A stretch of DNA of 64,000 nucleotides from Salinicoccus sesuvii (GTDB taxonomy: Bacteria; Bacillota; Bacilli; Staphylococcales; Salinicoccaceae), in NCBI RefSeq assembly GCF_042648145.1, contig NZ_JBHRWV010000012.1, forward strand, positions 62,001 to 126,000, written 5' to 3'. The notes below the pieces were generated by a model, which searched no databases, was not told where the DNA came from, and saw only the letters and a program-made list of their open reading frames with translations. This document shows, piece by piece, positions 15,276 to 25,208 of the stretch (its first letter is position 1; each line of letters starts with the position of its first letter). The position numbers were made by a program, and so were the translations under genes.

Positions 15276-16424
15276 ATGAAAACCGATAAAAGAGTGGTGC
15301 ATATGACGACAGTCCATCACCCTTACGATCCAAGGATTTATCATAAGCAATGTAAATCATTACAAAATGCAGGATTTGATGTCACATTGGTTGCGAGACG
15401 AGATCCAAAGCAGAACGAGGAAGATAAGACAATCCCTCACATTAAGCTTAAAACTTATAAAAGTCGACTCAAGCGTATGATTTTTGGTACATATTCAGCG
15501 TACAGAAAAGCTAAAACCTTGAAAGCAGATGTCTATACAATCCATGACCCAGAGCTACTTCCTGTTGCATGGGCATTGAAAAATAAAAATAACGTAGTCA
15601 TTTACGATGTGCATGAGGACTACGTGACGAGTATCCTGCAAAAAGACTACCTAAATCAGACAGCGAAGCAACTAATTGCTGTAGGATACAAAACAATGGA
15701 AAAATTCTTTACAAAACACATGGGAATATCACTTGCTGAAAAGTACTATCAAGATACTTACCCAGAGGGCGTAACGATATTGAATTATCCCACGGTGAAT
15801 GAGACCTTTATTGAGCATGAGCGGATTGGTGAAGTGGAAAACAGTGTACTTTACACCGGAAATGTTTCTTACGTAAGAGGAGCACTACAGCATGGTAGAC
15901 TGCCTCAAATAGACCCGACACTTACCGTACATTTTATCGGCAAGTGTCCTAGTGAGCTTGCTGAAGAAATGGGGGTTGAAGCCGGCAACCACAGAGGTCA
16001 GCTTAAAATTGAGGGAATTGACAGCTTTGTTGAAAAAGAAGATATAGAGAAGAAATACTTGGAGAGAAATTGGCTTGCCGGAATCGCACTATTCCCGCCA
16101 ACCGAGCATTATATGAAAAAAGAGCTGACGAAGTTCTTCGAGTATATGAACGCAGGACTCCCAATTGTCTGCTCAAATTTTCCAGTATGGAAAGCATTTG
16201 TCGAAAAACATAAGTGTGGCATTGCGGTGGACCCTACGGATAATGAAGCAATTAAAGCTGCATTTGACTATTTAAAAGGACAACCTGAAGAGGCTCGGCG
16301 TATGGGAGAAAACGGCAAAAAAGCCGTACAAGAAGAACTTAATTGGCAAACTCAGGAGCAGAAAATGGTGCACTGGTATAGTGCGTTGATGAACGTTGAA
16401 TCCTACGAGAGGAGCATTAAATAA
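15276..16424 (+). CDS. Glycosyltransferase, GT4-like (GT-B fold)
   Basis: The 382 aa start with HMTTVHHPYDPRIYHKQCKSL, the opening of a group of capsule and teichuronic-acid GT4-like enzymes. ADVYTIHDPELLPVAWAL and YDVHEDY are also typical. The C-terminal half has NWLAGIALFPPTEHYMKKELTKFFEYMNAGLPIVCSNFP, where KFFEYMNAG replaces the usual E-x7-E region. A GAGGAGA site precedes the ATG, 12 bp after the previous gene. The stop overlaps the next ATG (TAATG). The sugar specificity is unknown. Confidence 0.88.
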   Translation: MKTDKRVVHMTTVHHPYDPRIYHKQCKSLQNAGFDVTLVARRDPKQNEEDKTIPHIKLKTYKSRLKRMIFGTYSAYRKAKTLKADVYTIHDPELLPVAWALKNKNNVVIYDVHEDYVTSILQKDYLNQTAKQLIAVGYKTMEKFFTKHMGISLAEKYYQDTYPEGVTILNYPTVNETFIEHERIGEVENSVLYTGNVSYVRGALQHGRLPQIDPTLTVHFIGKCPSELAEEMGVEAGNHRGQLKIEGIDSFVEKEDIEKKYLERNWLAGIALFPPTEHYMKKELTKFFEYMNAGLPIVCSNFPVWKAFVEKHKCGIAVDPTDNEAIKAAFDYLKGQPEEARRMGENGKKAVQEELNWQTQEQKMVHWYSALMNVESYERSIK

Positions 16425-17236
16425 TGGCACAGAATACATCGCCTACGATATCGGTTATTACGCCAGCTTATAATGCTGAACGATTCATCGAAGATACGAT
16501 ACAATCTGTACTCGATCAGACATACGATTCCTGGGAGATGGTCATTGTAGATGATCGTTCACAAGATCGTACTGTTCAACTGATTAGAGAGATGCAGGAA
16601 AAAGATAATCGGATAAAATTGATTGAGCTTGAAGAAAATTCTGGTTCTGCTGTGGCAAGAAATACAGCGATTGAAAATGCACAAGGACGATACCTTGCGT
16701 TTTTGGATAGTGACGATCGCTGGATGCCCGAGAAGCTGGAACGTCAGCTCGCCTTTATGCAAGAGAAAAATATTGCCTTTTCCTACACTTCTTACATTCG
16801 TACATTGGAAGATGGCACAGAGACTGATTATATTTCGAAAACTCCAAGGAAAGTTGACTGGGATGCTTTGATGAAACGCTGCGTCATTGGGTGTTTAACT
16901 GTAATGCTCGATACGAAGAAAACGGGAAAAATTAAGATGGTGGATATCCGGACGCGGCAAGACTATGCGCTTTGGCTCAATCTAACGCGTCGCGGATTCA
17001 TCGCCCATGGTTTTCCAGAAATTCTGGCCAAATACCGGGTGGTCGGCAATTCTATCTCCAACAACAAGTGGAAAGCAGCGAAACGTAATTGGTATGTCTT
17101 CAGACATATCGAATCACAGAGCTTGCCGAAAACGTTATGGTATTTCGGCCATTATGCAGTCATTGCAGTAAAAGATCTGATTAAATATAAATTAATGATA
17201 AACAAAGGTCCTGGAAGAACCAATTCCGACCGTTAG
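16424..17236 (+). CDS. Glycosyltransferase, family GT2 (TuaG-like)
   Basis: The 270 aa have a GT-A fold: ISVITPAYNAERFIEDTIQSVLDQTY at the start, VDDRSQDRT (nucleotide-binding DD), and DSDDRWMPEKLE (DXD metal site). It is close in length and pattern to TuaG of the B. subtilis teichuronic-acid operon, an enzyme placed on the same UDP-glucuronate-requiring polymer. It starts inside the stop codon of the upstream gene (TAATG). No membrane segment is clear, and a basic C-terminus may bind the membrane. It is an inverting transferase with unknown donor. Confidence 0.9.
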   Translation: MAQNTSPTISVITPAYNAERFIEDTIQSVLDQTYDSWEMVIVDDRSQDRTVQLIREMQEKDNRIKLIELEENSGSAVARNTAIENAQGRYLAFLDSDDRWMPEKLERQLAFMQEKNIAFSYTSYIRTLEDGTETDYISKTPRKVDWDALMKRCVIGCLTVMLDTKKTGKIKMVDIRTRQDYALWLNLTRRGFIAHGFPEILAKYRVVGNSISNNKWKAAKRNWYVFRHIESQSLPKTLWYFGHYAVIAVKDLIKYKLMINKGPGRTNSDR

Positions 17237-17261
17237 TAAACTAGGCGGTGTCTTTTTAACT

Positions 17262-18041
17262 ATGAAAAATTATTTGCAGGAAATGCTTAACCGTAAAGAC
17301 TTATTGTATTACCTAGTAAGATCTGGATTGAAAGCGGAACATCGCAACAGTTACTTAGGTTACTTATGGTGGCTACTCGATCCACTTCTTAGTGTGCTTG
17401 TCTTTTATTTCCTTGTAGTCGTCATTCTTAACCGGGGGGATACGGAAAATTATCCCCTGTTCCTTGTCATCGGATTGATTGTATGGCGGTGTATCAGCTC
17501 GACGTTGAACTCTTCATCAAAATCAATCATGCAGTATAGCTCAATTGTCAGCCAAGTGTACTTGCCGAAGTCACTGTTTCCAATTTCATTTGCGTTGACG
17601 CAACTTTTTAATTTTGCTTTTGGACTTATCGTTATAGCGGTATTCCTTGCAGCGTTCAGGGTCATGCCGGGTTGGGAACTTGTGTTTTTACCTATATTAG
17701 TCATAGTACAAACGACATTTCTATTGGCAATCGGAACAATACTGGCGTTTGTTACCGTGTTTGTACGGGACCTCGAAAATATCCTCCAGTACGTGACTCG
17801 AGTATTCTTCTACGCCTCTCCAATCATCTGGGAAGGCGGCAGACTGCCACCAGAATACAACTGGGCAGTTGCATATAACCCAGTGGCGATCATCGTCACG
17901 TCATACAGAGATATTCTTATGAATGGAAAAATGCCTGATTTGACTGGGCTTGGAATCATCTTTGTAGCATCTGTCGTCGCAATGATAGCGATGTTGTGGT
18001 ATTACAGTAAAAACGAGTATAAAATAATCAAAGCGCTATAA
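17262..18041 (+). CDS. ABC-2 type polysaccharide export permease (TagG/Wzm-like)
   Basis: The 259-aa membrane protein has six hydrophobic helices, starting about residue 34. Family features include LKAEHRNSYLGYLWWLLDPLL before the first helix and YVTRVFFYASPIIW and YNPVAIIVTSYRDILMNG near the end. These permeases move lipid-linked polymer across the membrane with a TagH/Wzt ATPase. The ATPase is the next gene, 39 bp downstream, and is a double-domain protein. This is a second exporter besides the TarGH pair at 43.8-46.0 kb, so the cell exports at least two ABC-dependent polymers. Confidence 0.9.
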   Translation: MKNYLQEMLNRKDLLYYLVRSGLKAEHRNSYLGYLWWLLDPLLSVLVFYFLVVVILNRGDTENYPLFLVIGLIVWRCISSTLNSSSKSIMQYSSIVSQVYLPKSLFPISFALTQLFNFAFGLIVIAVFLAAFRVMPGWELVFLPILVIVQTTFLLAIGTILAFVTVFVRDLENILQYVTRVFFYASPIIWEGGRLPPEYNWAVAYNPVAIIVTSYRDILMNGKMPDLTGLGIIFVASVVAMIAMLWYYSKNEYKIIKAL

Positions 18042-18080
18042 AGTAAAAGCTAGCGTATATTTAAAAAGAGGGTTTTTGAA

Positions 18081-19700
18081 TTGTCTAAACACGAAGATTC
18101 AAAACTGAAAAACGAAACACCACAAAAAAATTCCGTGATTAATTCCGAGGGTGTCGGTGTAACATTTTTCTCAGGCAACCATGCAGCGGACTTCAAGTCT
18201 AGAATAATGGACTTTTTTAAAAACTGGAAGTTGCCTGAAAGGCAATTGGTCCAACCCTTAAATGACATTACATTTGAAGGTAACGAAGGAGAGATTCTCG
18301 GGATTATCGGTTCCAATGGCGCAGGGAAGTCGACGCTTTCGAGAATTATCTCCGGCATTTTAAAAGAAGATTATGGTGTGATGGACGTCAAAGGTAAGGT
18401 CACTGCGTTATTCTCCTTTGGGATGGGCTTTAACGGTGAGTTGCCGGGTAAGGAAAATGTGTATCTCAACGGCATGATGCTCGGTATCGATAAAAAGGAA
18501 ATCGACCGCTATATTGAGGATATTAAAGAATTTTCTGAGCTAGGGGACTTTTTCGAACAGCCGATGAAGTATTATTCAAGCGGTATGAAGTCAAGGCTCG
18601 GTTTCAGTGTGGCAGCCAATCTGCATCCTGAAATACTGATTCTCGATGAAGCGTTGAATACCGGAGACGCGAAATTTTCTAAGAAAGCTGCCGAGAAGAT
18701 GCAGTCGCTTGTCAAAGAAGCCAAAATGGTTATTCTAGTGACTCATAGCTTGAGATACGCGCAAAATAACTGTAATAGAGTCATGTGGCTTGATAAAGGA
18801 AAAGTAAGAGAAATCGGCGATCCGAAAACAGTCATTGCGAATTACCGTGCCACTGTGCCTAAGCGGCCACAACGAAAACAAAAAGGCAAACTGGAACTTC
18901 AAAAGACTGAAACCGAAGTGAAGGACAACGTCGTCATTAGAGCGAAAGACGTCAGTGTGTCTTACAAGCTGACAACAGGTACTTTCTGGGCACTGAAAGA
19001 TGTAAACTTTGAAGTGCGGGAAGGCGAGGTCGTGGGGATCATTGGTCACAACGGAGCTGGAAAAAGCACCTTATGTAAAGCATTGACCAAAATCCTGAGG
19101 CCGGATATCGGAGAACTGGAACTGTACGGAGAAACTTCAGCACTCCTCGGATACGGCACTGGATTCAATCAGCACTTGACCGGTGAGGATAATATTTATC
19201 TCAATGCGCTGTTGCTTGGGATACCTAAAAAACGAGTGGATGAAAAATTTGATCAGATCATCGAATTTACAGGGCTCGGGGACAAAGTGAAGAAACCTGT
19301 CAAAGATTTTTCCAGCGGTCAAAAAGCACGTCTCGGGTTCAGCATCGCAGCCAATCTTCAGCCAGACATATTTATTGTGGATGAAGCATTATCAACAGGA
19401 GACTTGGCTTTCCAGCAAAAAGCGAGTGAACGTATACAAGAGATGATGAGTCGAGCCAAAGTTGTCATTATCGTTTCTCATAGTTTGGCATTCATTGAAA
19501 AAATCTGTACACGCGCGATCTGGATGGAGCAAGGTAGAGTGATGTTTGACGGTAGCGCTGAGGAAGCGGTCTATAAATATAAAGAAGCGCAAGGATTATT
19601 GAAGCCTGCGCAAAGAAGACAGAAAGCCGCTCAGGACGTCAACCAACCAAAAATCAAAAGTAATGCCCAAGACGAAGCCCAAAGAATAAAGAGTACGTAA
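18081..19700 (+). CDS. Polymer export ATPase with two fused nucleotide-binding domains (tandem TagH-like)
   Basis: The 539 aa contain two complete TagH/Wzt-type ATPase domains. Domain 1 (about 10-265) has GSNGAGKST, YSSGMKSRLGFS, LILDEALNTGD and VTHS. Domain 2 (about 285-515) has GHNGAGKST, FSSGQKARLGFS, FIVDEALSTGD and VSHS. Both keep the variant signature SSG(M/Q)K(S/A)RLG of the family. Neither key residue set is lost, so one chain could supply both sites for a permease dimer. Most relatives are single-domain homodimers. The start is TTG at 18081 behind AGAGGG. No ATG lies near. The C-terminal tail (from about 515) is basic and lysine/glutamine-rich. It pairs with the permease just upstream. 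Confidence 0.92.
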   Translation: MSKHEDSKLKNETPQKNSVINSEGVGVTFFSGNHAADFKSRIMDFFKNWKLPERQLVQPLNDITFEGNEGEILGIIGSNGAGKSTLSRIISGILKEDYGVMDVKGKVTALFSFGMGFNGELPGKENVYLNGMMLGIDKKEIDRYIEDIKEFSELGDFFEQPMKYYSSGMKSRLGFSVAANLHPEILILDEALNTGDAKFSKKAAEKMQSLVKEAKMVILVTHSLRYAQNNCNRVMWLDKGKVREIGDPKTVIANYRATVPKRPQRKQKGKLELQKTETEVKDNVVIRAKDVSVSYKLTTGTFWALKDVNFEVREGEVVGIIGHNGAGKSTLCKALTKILRPDIGELELYGETSALLGYGTGFNQHLTGEDNIYLNALLLGIPKKRVDEKFDQIIEFTGLGDKVKKPVKDFSSGQKARLGFSIAANLQPDIFIVDEALSTGDLAFQQKASERIQEMMSRAKVVIIVSHSLAFIEKICTRAIWMEQGRVMFDGSAEEAVYKYKEAQGLLKPAQRRQKAAQDVNQPKIKSNAQDEAQRIKST

Positions 19701-19772
19701 TTGCATTATGTCGTCCAATGAATCGTTCCGGTCAGTTAAGTGGTTATATATAATATATTAAGGCGGTACAAT

Positions 19773-21683
19773 ATGCTCAAAAAAATATTATCGAAGCCCG
19801 TCGATTGGGCGGTCTATTCACTGCTCGATGAAAAGCAACGTAAGCAAATCGGTGATTTACTGTCACAGAAACAAAAAGATACTGTGGTCCGGTTATTAAA
19901 TGGAAAAAAGTTTACTCAGAGACGTAAGTTGAAAGTATTGAAGCAACATTTGTATAATTTCGGTTTTACTGATAGGGCATTGTCCGACATGGATCGCTTC
20001 TTACATGAGGCTGACAATATGGAAATTAAAAGACTCATCTCCTGGGAGCTGAGTCTTTGGCATGCCAACAAAAATACGACTGAAGGCGCCAAAGTTGCTT
20101 TGGAGTACCTCCCCACTGCCACCACAGGTGAAACCAGTGTGGACCAACAGAGGCGAATTTCAATCGTCACAGCAGAATGTTTATCGAGAGTAGGCGAACT
20201 GTCTGAAGCGAAGGTTGTTTTGCAGCAACAACTGAAAAAACAAGTGCACCCAGATCTGTATTTGGCTGAAGCGAACTTGGAGAACGATATCCAAAAGCGC
20301 TTTGAATTCATCAATAAAGCATTTAGCTTATACAACCTGGCACCGATCGGCTTCTCCAAGAAGAGTGATCGTCAGACTTACGATGATCTAGCGACACTAT
20401 CAAATCTTGATTCAGTCACTGACGGACCTAAAGTATCCATTATCTTACCAGCATTCAAAGCGGAAGAAGGCATCAAAATCGCTATCGATTCGATTCTAGG
20501 CCAGACGTGGCGAAATCTAGAACTGATTGTCGTGGACGATTGTAGTCCGGACGGCACGGCAGATGTTGTTAAATCATATGCCAAAAAAGACGAACGCGTA
20601 AAATTCATGTCTACGCCTACCAATAGTGGCCCATACGTTGCAAGGAATATCGGCTTGAATGCAGTAACAGGTGAATTTGTCACTATCAACGATGCGGATG
20701 ACTGGTCGCATGCTAAAAAAATAGAAACACAGGTCACTCATCTGTTAGACCATCCTAAAGTGGTTGCGAACACCTCAGAACATGCAAGATTGACCGAAGA
20801 TCTGACTTTTTATCGCAGAGGCACACCAGGTAAATACATATTCCCTAACATGTCCTCCATCATGTTCAGAAGAGAGCCGGTGCTTGATACACTCGGTTAC
20901 TGGGATAGTGTACGATTCGCTGCAGACGGGGAATTCAAACGACGACTTATCAAAGCCTTTGGACAGAGCAGCTATACGGATCTGAAGTCCGGTCCTTTAT
21001 CACTTCCGAGACAATCCGTTTCTTCACTCACCAGCAGTTCAGCATTCGGCTACGATGGATTTTTCATGGGGGTAAGGAAAGAGTACGTTGAAAGTCTCGA
21101 GTTTCACCATAAAACAAGCACGCTATACTATGAGTATCCACAAAGTGCCCGGCCTTTCCCAGTACCAGAACCGATGTGGCCTATAAGAGAAGAGAAGGTA
21201 GACGGTTCCAGGCAGTTTGACTACGTGGTTGTCGCTGATTTTAGAAGAAACAGCGACATGCTTACAAAACAAATTATGAAGCTGAAAACACAGTATACTC
21301 GCATTGGTCTCATGCAACTATATAGCTACGATTTACAAGATGGCACTGCTATTGATCCAAGTATTCGTCAGGTAATAGATGGTACACATGTCCAGATGCT
21401 TGTATATGGTGAAAAAATAAGTACGATCAAGTTGAATGTAACAGATCCTGAACTACTTATGACTTGGCAAAAGTACCGACCGACCATTTCTGCAGAAGAA
21501 GTCATTGTGACGGTCGATAAAAGAATCGAAAGCGAAGCGCTCTCTCTGATCCAGACCCATATGGTGGAGTATTTTAATGCGCAAGGAAGATGGATTACAA
21601 AAGACAGCGGTATCGAATCGTATTTAGATCGTCTCGGCATCGTGGCGGAGACAAAGGGTGTAGGTGGGTCAAGTGATGTCTAA
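19773..21683 (+). CDS. Large GT2 glycosyltransferase with helical N-terminal and conserved C-terminal domains (paralogue 1)
   Basis: The 636 aa have three parts. Residues 1-195 are helical and repeat-like (AKVALEYLPTA, AEANLENDIQKRFEFIN), suggesting TPR-type packing. A GT2 catalytic domain (about 210-430) has SIILPAFKAEEGI, VVDDCSPDGT and the metal site NDADDWSH. The C-terminal domain (about 470-630) shares DYVVVADFRRNSDM and IRQVIDGTHVQMLVYGE with the next gene. The start is ATG 19773 with AAGGCGG 7 bases upstream. A GTG-initiated form from 19740 is rejected. The stop overlaps the start of paralogue 2 by 8 bp. It probably adds sugar to the exported polymer, perhaps as part of a complex. The substrate is unknown. 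Confidence 0.85.
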   Translation: MLKKILSKPVDWAVYSLLDEKQRKQIGDLLSQKQKDTVVRLLNGKKFTQRRKLKVLKQHLYNFGFTDRALSDMDRFLHEADNMEIKRLISWELSLWHANKNTTEGAKVALEYLPTATTGETSVDQQRRISIVTAECLSRVGELSEAKVVLQQQLKKQVHPDLYLAEANLENDIQKRFEFINKAFSLYNLAPIGFSKKSDRQTYDDLATLSNLDSVTDGPKVSIILPAFKAEEGIKIAIDSILGQTWRNLELIVVDDCSPDGTADVVKSYAKKDERVKFMSTPTNSGPYVARNIGLNAVTGEFVTINDADDWSHAKKIETQVTHLLDHPKVVANTSEHARLTEDLTFYRRGTPGKYIFPNMSSIMFRREPVLDTLGYWDSVRFAADGEFKRRLIKAFGQSSYTDLKSGPLSLPRQSVSSLTSSSAFGYDGFFMGVRKEYVESLEFHHKTSTLYYEYPQSARPFPVPEPMWPIREEKVDGSRQFDYVVVADFRRNSDMLTKQIMKLKTQYTRIGLMQLYSYDLQDGTAIDPSIRQVIDGTHVQMLVYGEKISTIKLNVTDPELLMTWQKYRPTISAEEVIVTVDKRIESEALSLIQTHMVEYFNAQGRWITKDSGIESYLDRLGIVAETKGVGGSSDV

Positions 21684-23706
21684 GGACAAACTGCTGGCTG
21701 AATTGAAAAGTCTAAGCGAAACCTATAAAAAGGCAGAGAATGAAAAAGAACACACGCTATCAACACTGTCTCGTCTACAAGGGGAATTTGAGGTAGCCAG
21801 TACACGTATGCGCCGAATTAAAAGTGCACAGGCGGGCATTAAACAAGGGGTTCGTACCACAGGCGCCTATATACTTGGTAGACGCAATCGCAAAAAACTG
21901 TTCAGTCGAAGCTACCGGATGAAAGACGCTCAAAACAAACTGAAACAGTATACGTATCATCTGTATGAACTTGGATTTACGAAACATGCGCTAGAAGAAC
22001 TAGAAGCATGCTACACGACATCAAAAGATTGGAACCTTAGACGAGCAGCCGCTTGGGAATTGGCCTTGTGGTATGCCAATAAGTACGACGTCGATGGTGC
22101 GCGCGAAGCGTTTAAATATCTGCCAACAGCAGTCAAAGGCGTCAAGGAAGCAGCATTCCTAAGACGATCAGCAATCATCGGTGCCGAGTGTGCAGACAGA
22201 GCAGGTCAAAAAGGTAGCGCTCTAAATCTTCTGGGCACAGTAATGGAACAGCGCCATCCTGATATATTCTTGGCTCGAGCCAACTTGGCTATAGATTTAG
22301 CAGAGCGCACGGAATGGATTAATTTAGCACTGGCACATTACAATCTTACACCGGTTGCTTTTCGGGAAGACACGTATGACAGTCTTACCAGTGAAAAAGC
22401 TTTGGAGATATCCGATGGTCCTAAAGTCACTGTTATCATGCCAGCCTATAATGCAGCTCGGGGAATCAGTACAGGCATTGAGTCCATCTTGAATCAGACG
22501 TGGGCAAATATAGAACTGATCGTCGTCGACGATCAGAGTACTGATGAGACGGTATCGATAGTGAGTCAACATGCAGCGGCTGATACGCGCATCAAATTGA
22601 TGACCACTCCGAAAAACAGCGGACCGTATGTTGCTCGTAATATTGCGCTAGGAGCAGCTACAGGCATGTTCGTCACAGTCAACGATGCAGACGACTGGTC
22701 GCATCCCGAGAAGATCGAAATCCAGGTGAGGCATCTATTAAATAATGAAAAAGTGATTGCTAACACATCGGCTCACGCACGATTGACAGAATCGTTAAAG
22801 CTCCATAGAAGGGGGACACCTGGTACGTACATCTTTTCCAATATGTCATCGTTGATGTTCAGAAGACAACCTGTCTTGGATCAGATTGGTTACTGGGATC
22901 AGGTAAGGTTTGCCGGAGACAGTGAGTATAAAAGAAGGATGGAAGCAGTCTTTGGCACTGCGGCAATAGTAGATCTTGATAGTGGTCCACTTTCTTTTCC
23001 AAGACAGGCACAGGGCTCTCTTACGTCCAGTTCCGCCTATGGTTACAAAGGATTTCTGATGGGTGTGCGAAAAGAGTATGCAGAAACGTATAGAGCCTTT
23101 CATCGTCAAGTGGATATCACCGATTTGTACTATCCATTTGAACCTTCTATTCGCCCGTACCCTGTACCGGCACCGATGCGAATAAAGAAAGAACATAATA
23201 ACCTTGGCTATAGAGCATTTGATATAGTCATTGTCGCTGATTTTAGGATGGCAAGTAACTTCCATAAGTCGACACTTAAAGAAATCGCTCGAAATCAGGA
23301 ACGAAACCTTCGAACGGGTCTCGTTCAGATGGCACATTATGATTTCGACATATCAAAATCGATCAATGAGGATATTCGAAATATCATCGATGGAAACAGT
23401 GTAGAAATGCTGGTCTATGGTGAGTCGGTGGAGACACAAGTACTTTTAATCAAACATCCGCTCGTCTTCGAGTTTGAGCAAGTTTATACTCCTGACATAA
23501 GAGCACGTATCGTACGCGGAGTGATAGAACAACCTCCCGAGCAGTTAAGACAGTTGTCACGGTACGCTGCGAAGTATGCGGGTAAAGAAGTAATATGGCA
23601 TCCGTTAAACGATTCGGTAAGAAAAACAATCAATCCTACCGGTATCCGGTTGTCTGCAGAAAATTGGATGGGTTACGAACGCAAACTGGACGATTGGATT
23701 TTATAA
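21676..23706 (+). CDS. Large GT2 glycosyltransferase (paralogue 2)
   Basis: The 676 aa share the architecture of the preceding gene, with an extra N-terminal coiled coil (about 5-55) and a basic stretch (GRRNRKKLFSRS). The GT2 domain shows TVIMPAYNAARGI, VVDDQSTDET and NDADDWSHPEK. SGPYVARNI and RRGTPGTYIFSNMSSLMFRR are nearly identical in the two paralogues, so they arose by tandem duplication. The C-terminal domain has FDIVIVADFRMAS and VEMLVYGESVET. ATG 21676 is chosen over GTG 21664 because AGGTGGG lies 7 bases before it. It overlaps the upstream stop by 8 bp, so expression is coupled. Confidence 0.85.
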   Translation: MSKDKLLAELKSLSETYKKAENEKEHTLSTLSRLQGEFEVASTRMRRIKSAQAGIKQGVRTTGAYILGRRNRKKLFSRSYRMKDAQNKLKQYTYHLYELGFTKHALEELEACYTTSKDWNLRRAAAWELALWYANKYDVDGAREAFKYLPTAVKGVKEAAFLRRSAIIGAECADRAGQKGSALNLLGTVMEQRHPDIFLARANLAIDLAERTEWINLALAHYNLTPVAFREDTYDSLTSEKALEISDGPKVTVIMPAYNAARGISTGIESILNQTWANIELIVVDDQSTDETVSIVSQHAAADTRIKLMTTPKNSGPYVARNIALGAATGMFVTVNDADDWSHPEKIEIQVRHLLNNEKVIANTSAHARLTESLKLHRRGTPGTYIFSNMSSLMFRRQPVLDQIGYWDQVRFAGDSEYKRRMEAVFGTAAIVDLDSGPLSFPRQAQGSLTSSSAYGYKGFLMGVRKEYAETYRAFHRQVDITDLYYPFEPSIRPYPVPAPMRIKKEHNNLGYRAFDIVIVADFRMASNFHKSTLKEIARNQERNLRTGLVQMAHYDFDISKSINEDIRNIIDGNSVEMLVYGESVETQVLLIKHPLVFEFEQVYTPDIRARIVRGVIEQPPEQLRQLSRYAAKYAGKEVIWHPLNDSVRKTINPTGIRLSAENWMGYERKLDDWIL

Positions 23707-23740
23707 TTGTATTTCTGAGACCAGGATAGGTAGGTGGACT

Positions 23741-25093
23741 ATGACTAAGGCTGATCAGTCAAATGATGCATTGATAAAGGCAATGATTCAAACAGAAGCA
23801 GATATCAAGAAAGCCGAGCAGGATAAAGTATCTGCAGAGAAGCAGATTGAAAATATAAAAAAGAGCAGCACCTATAAGTTGTTCGGGGGGACGAGTAAAG
23901 TCTCTCAAAAACAGCGATATGTCGAGGAAAACGCTATACTGCGTGACGCACTGGGGAAGGCCACTGAAGAACTGAAAGAGACTAAAGAAGCGCTGAATCT
24001 TGCAAAGCTCGATGATCGTAGAATGAATAGCATAGAGCTTCGAGACGCTATTAGGGAAGTCGAGCAGGATGCTGGACTCATGTCACATATGGAGAGAGTA
24101 GTAGAGCAGAAGAAGCAGCATGATCAGAACTACAAGGAAGCTCTTATCTACATAGGCAGACTGTTCATGAACGCTCGTACCGAGTATCGGCAGAGTGTCT
24201 ACTCGACCTTGCTTGAGGGATTGAAGATAGAAGATATACCTGAGTTTATGATGAGAGAAGCATTTAAAGATAAGCCACTGACTCTTAAACATGCAACATC
24301 TTTCAGAGCCAGTATGAACATGAGGATACGGAAAAGTCAGTTGGTCGGAGAACTGCCTGAGTATGCTTTGGATAACAAGCAAAAGGCATACGACTTTGTC
24401 GATCTATTGAACGTTGATAGACCATGGATCTCCGATCAGACTTACGCAGTGGATCAATTGTCATTCAAAGCTGGGACAGTAGTAAAACCTGCTGATGGTG
24501 CTGGAGGACGTGGGGTATATCTCATTTATGAACTTGACGACATCACAGATATGAAACGGTCCAGGAAACTATCAAGTATCTCTGCACTTGTTGAAAGTAT
24601 GAAACTGGACGTTGAGAAAGGTTGGGTGAAAGGCGACGACTGGTCTGTGGAATCGTTGATTCTAGCGAATAACCAAGAAAAGATTCCTGCGAATGATATT
24701 AAGTTCTATTGTTTCTATGGAAAAGTAGGACTCATACTAGAAATTGAAAGATACCCTGAATTGAAGTATTGCTGGTGGACGGCTGAGGGGCAAAGAGTGT
24801 CAACTGGCAAATACGATAACGCACCATTCAAAGGCGACGGGGTGACACATCAAGAGGTAGAGAAAGCTGAAGCCATCAGCAAAAAAATTCCAGCGCCCTT
24901 CATTAGAATCGATTTTCTGCGTTCAGAGTCTGGTCTAGTGTTCGGAGAATTTACTCCAAAGCCTGGTAACTATGATGAGTTTAACGAGAGGACAGACCAA
25001 CGGTTAGGCGACCTGTTTTTAGAAGCGGAAGGCAGACTTGAAAGAGACTTGATGGACAATAGTTTTGAAGCCTTCAGAAATTTCATGATATAA
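23741..25093 (+). CDS. TupA-like ATP-grasp protein with N-terminal coiled coil
   Basis: The 450 aa have a coiled coil (about 1-115) containing KKSSTYKLFGG, reminiscent of the S-x-W-K tail of the neighbouring ligases, and then a TupA-type ATP-grasp domain (about 190-440). Visible motifs are VVKPADGAGGRGVYLI (phosphate loop), IPANDIKFYCFYGKVGLILEIERYPEL, and IRIDFLRSESGLVFGEFTPKPGNY with the acidic and Asn-type metal ligands. TupA was named in teichuronopeptide synthesis of alkaliphilic Bacillus. The likely role is to link an amino acid or peptide to a carboxyl group of the polymer. It lies 34 bp after the GT2 pair and closes that transcript. A terminator follows about 115 bp later. Confidence 0.8.
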   Translation: MTKADQSNDALIKAMIQTEADIKKAEQDKVSAEKQIENIKKSSTYKLFGGTSKVSQKQRYVEENAILRDALGKATEELKETKEALNLAKLDDRRMNSIELRDAIREVEQDAGLMSHMERVVEQKKQHDQNYKEALIYIGRLFMNARTEYRQSVYSTLLEGLKIEDIPEFMMREAFKDKPLTLKHATSFRASMNMRIRKSQLVGELPEYALDNKQKAYDFVDLLNVDRPWISDQTYAVDQLSFKAGTVVKPADGAGGRGVYLIYELDDITDMKRSRKLSSISALVESMKLDVEKGWVKGDDWSVESLILANNQEKIPANDIKFYCFYGKVGLILEIERYPELKYCWWTAEGQRVSTGKYDNAPFKGDGVTHQEVEKAEAISKKIPAPFIRIDFLRSESGLVFGEFTPKPGNYDEFNERTDQRLGDLFLEAEGRLERDLMDNSFEAFRNFMI

Positions 25094-25208
25094 GGATTAG
25101 TCCAGTGTATCCCTCTTCTAAATATTTCTGGTGAATTTCTCAAAGGATGCGGGTTGTACGCAACCTATAGTAGGGACGGAAGACGTATATGTAAGCCAAC
25201 CCCTATAG

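Noticed and set aside
18081..19700. Double ATPase as a sequencing fusion of two genes
   Set aside because: The reading frame is continuous, the linker is natural in composition and no second ribosome site or start is seen between the domains.
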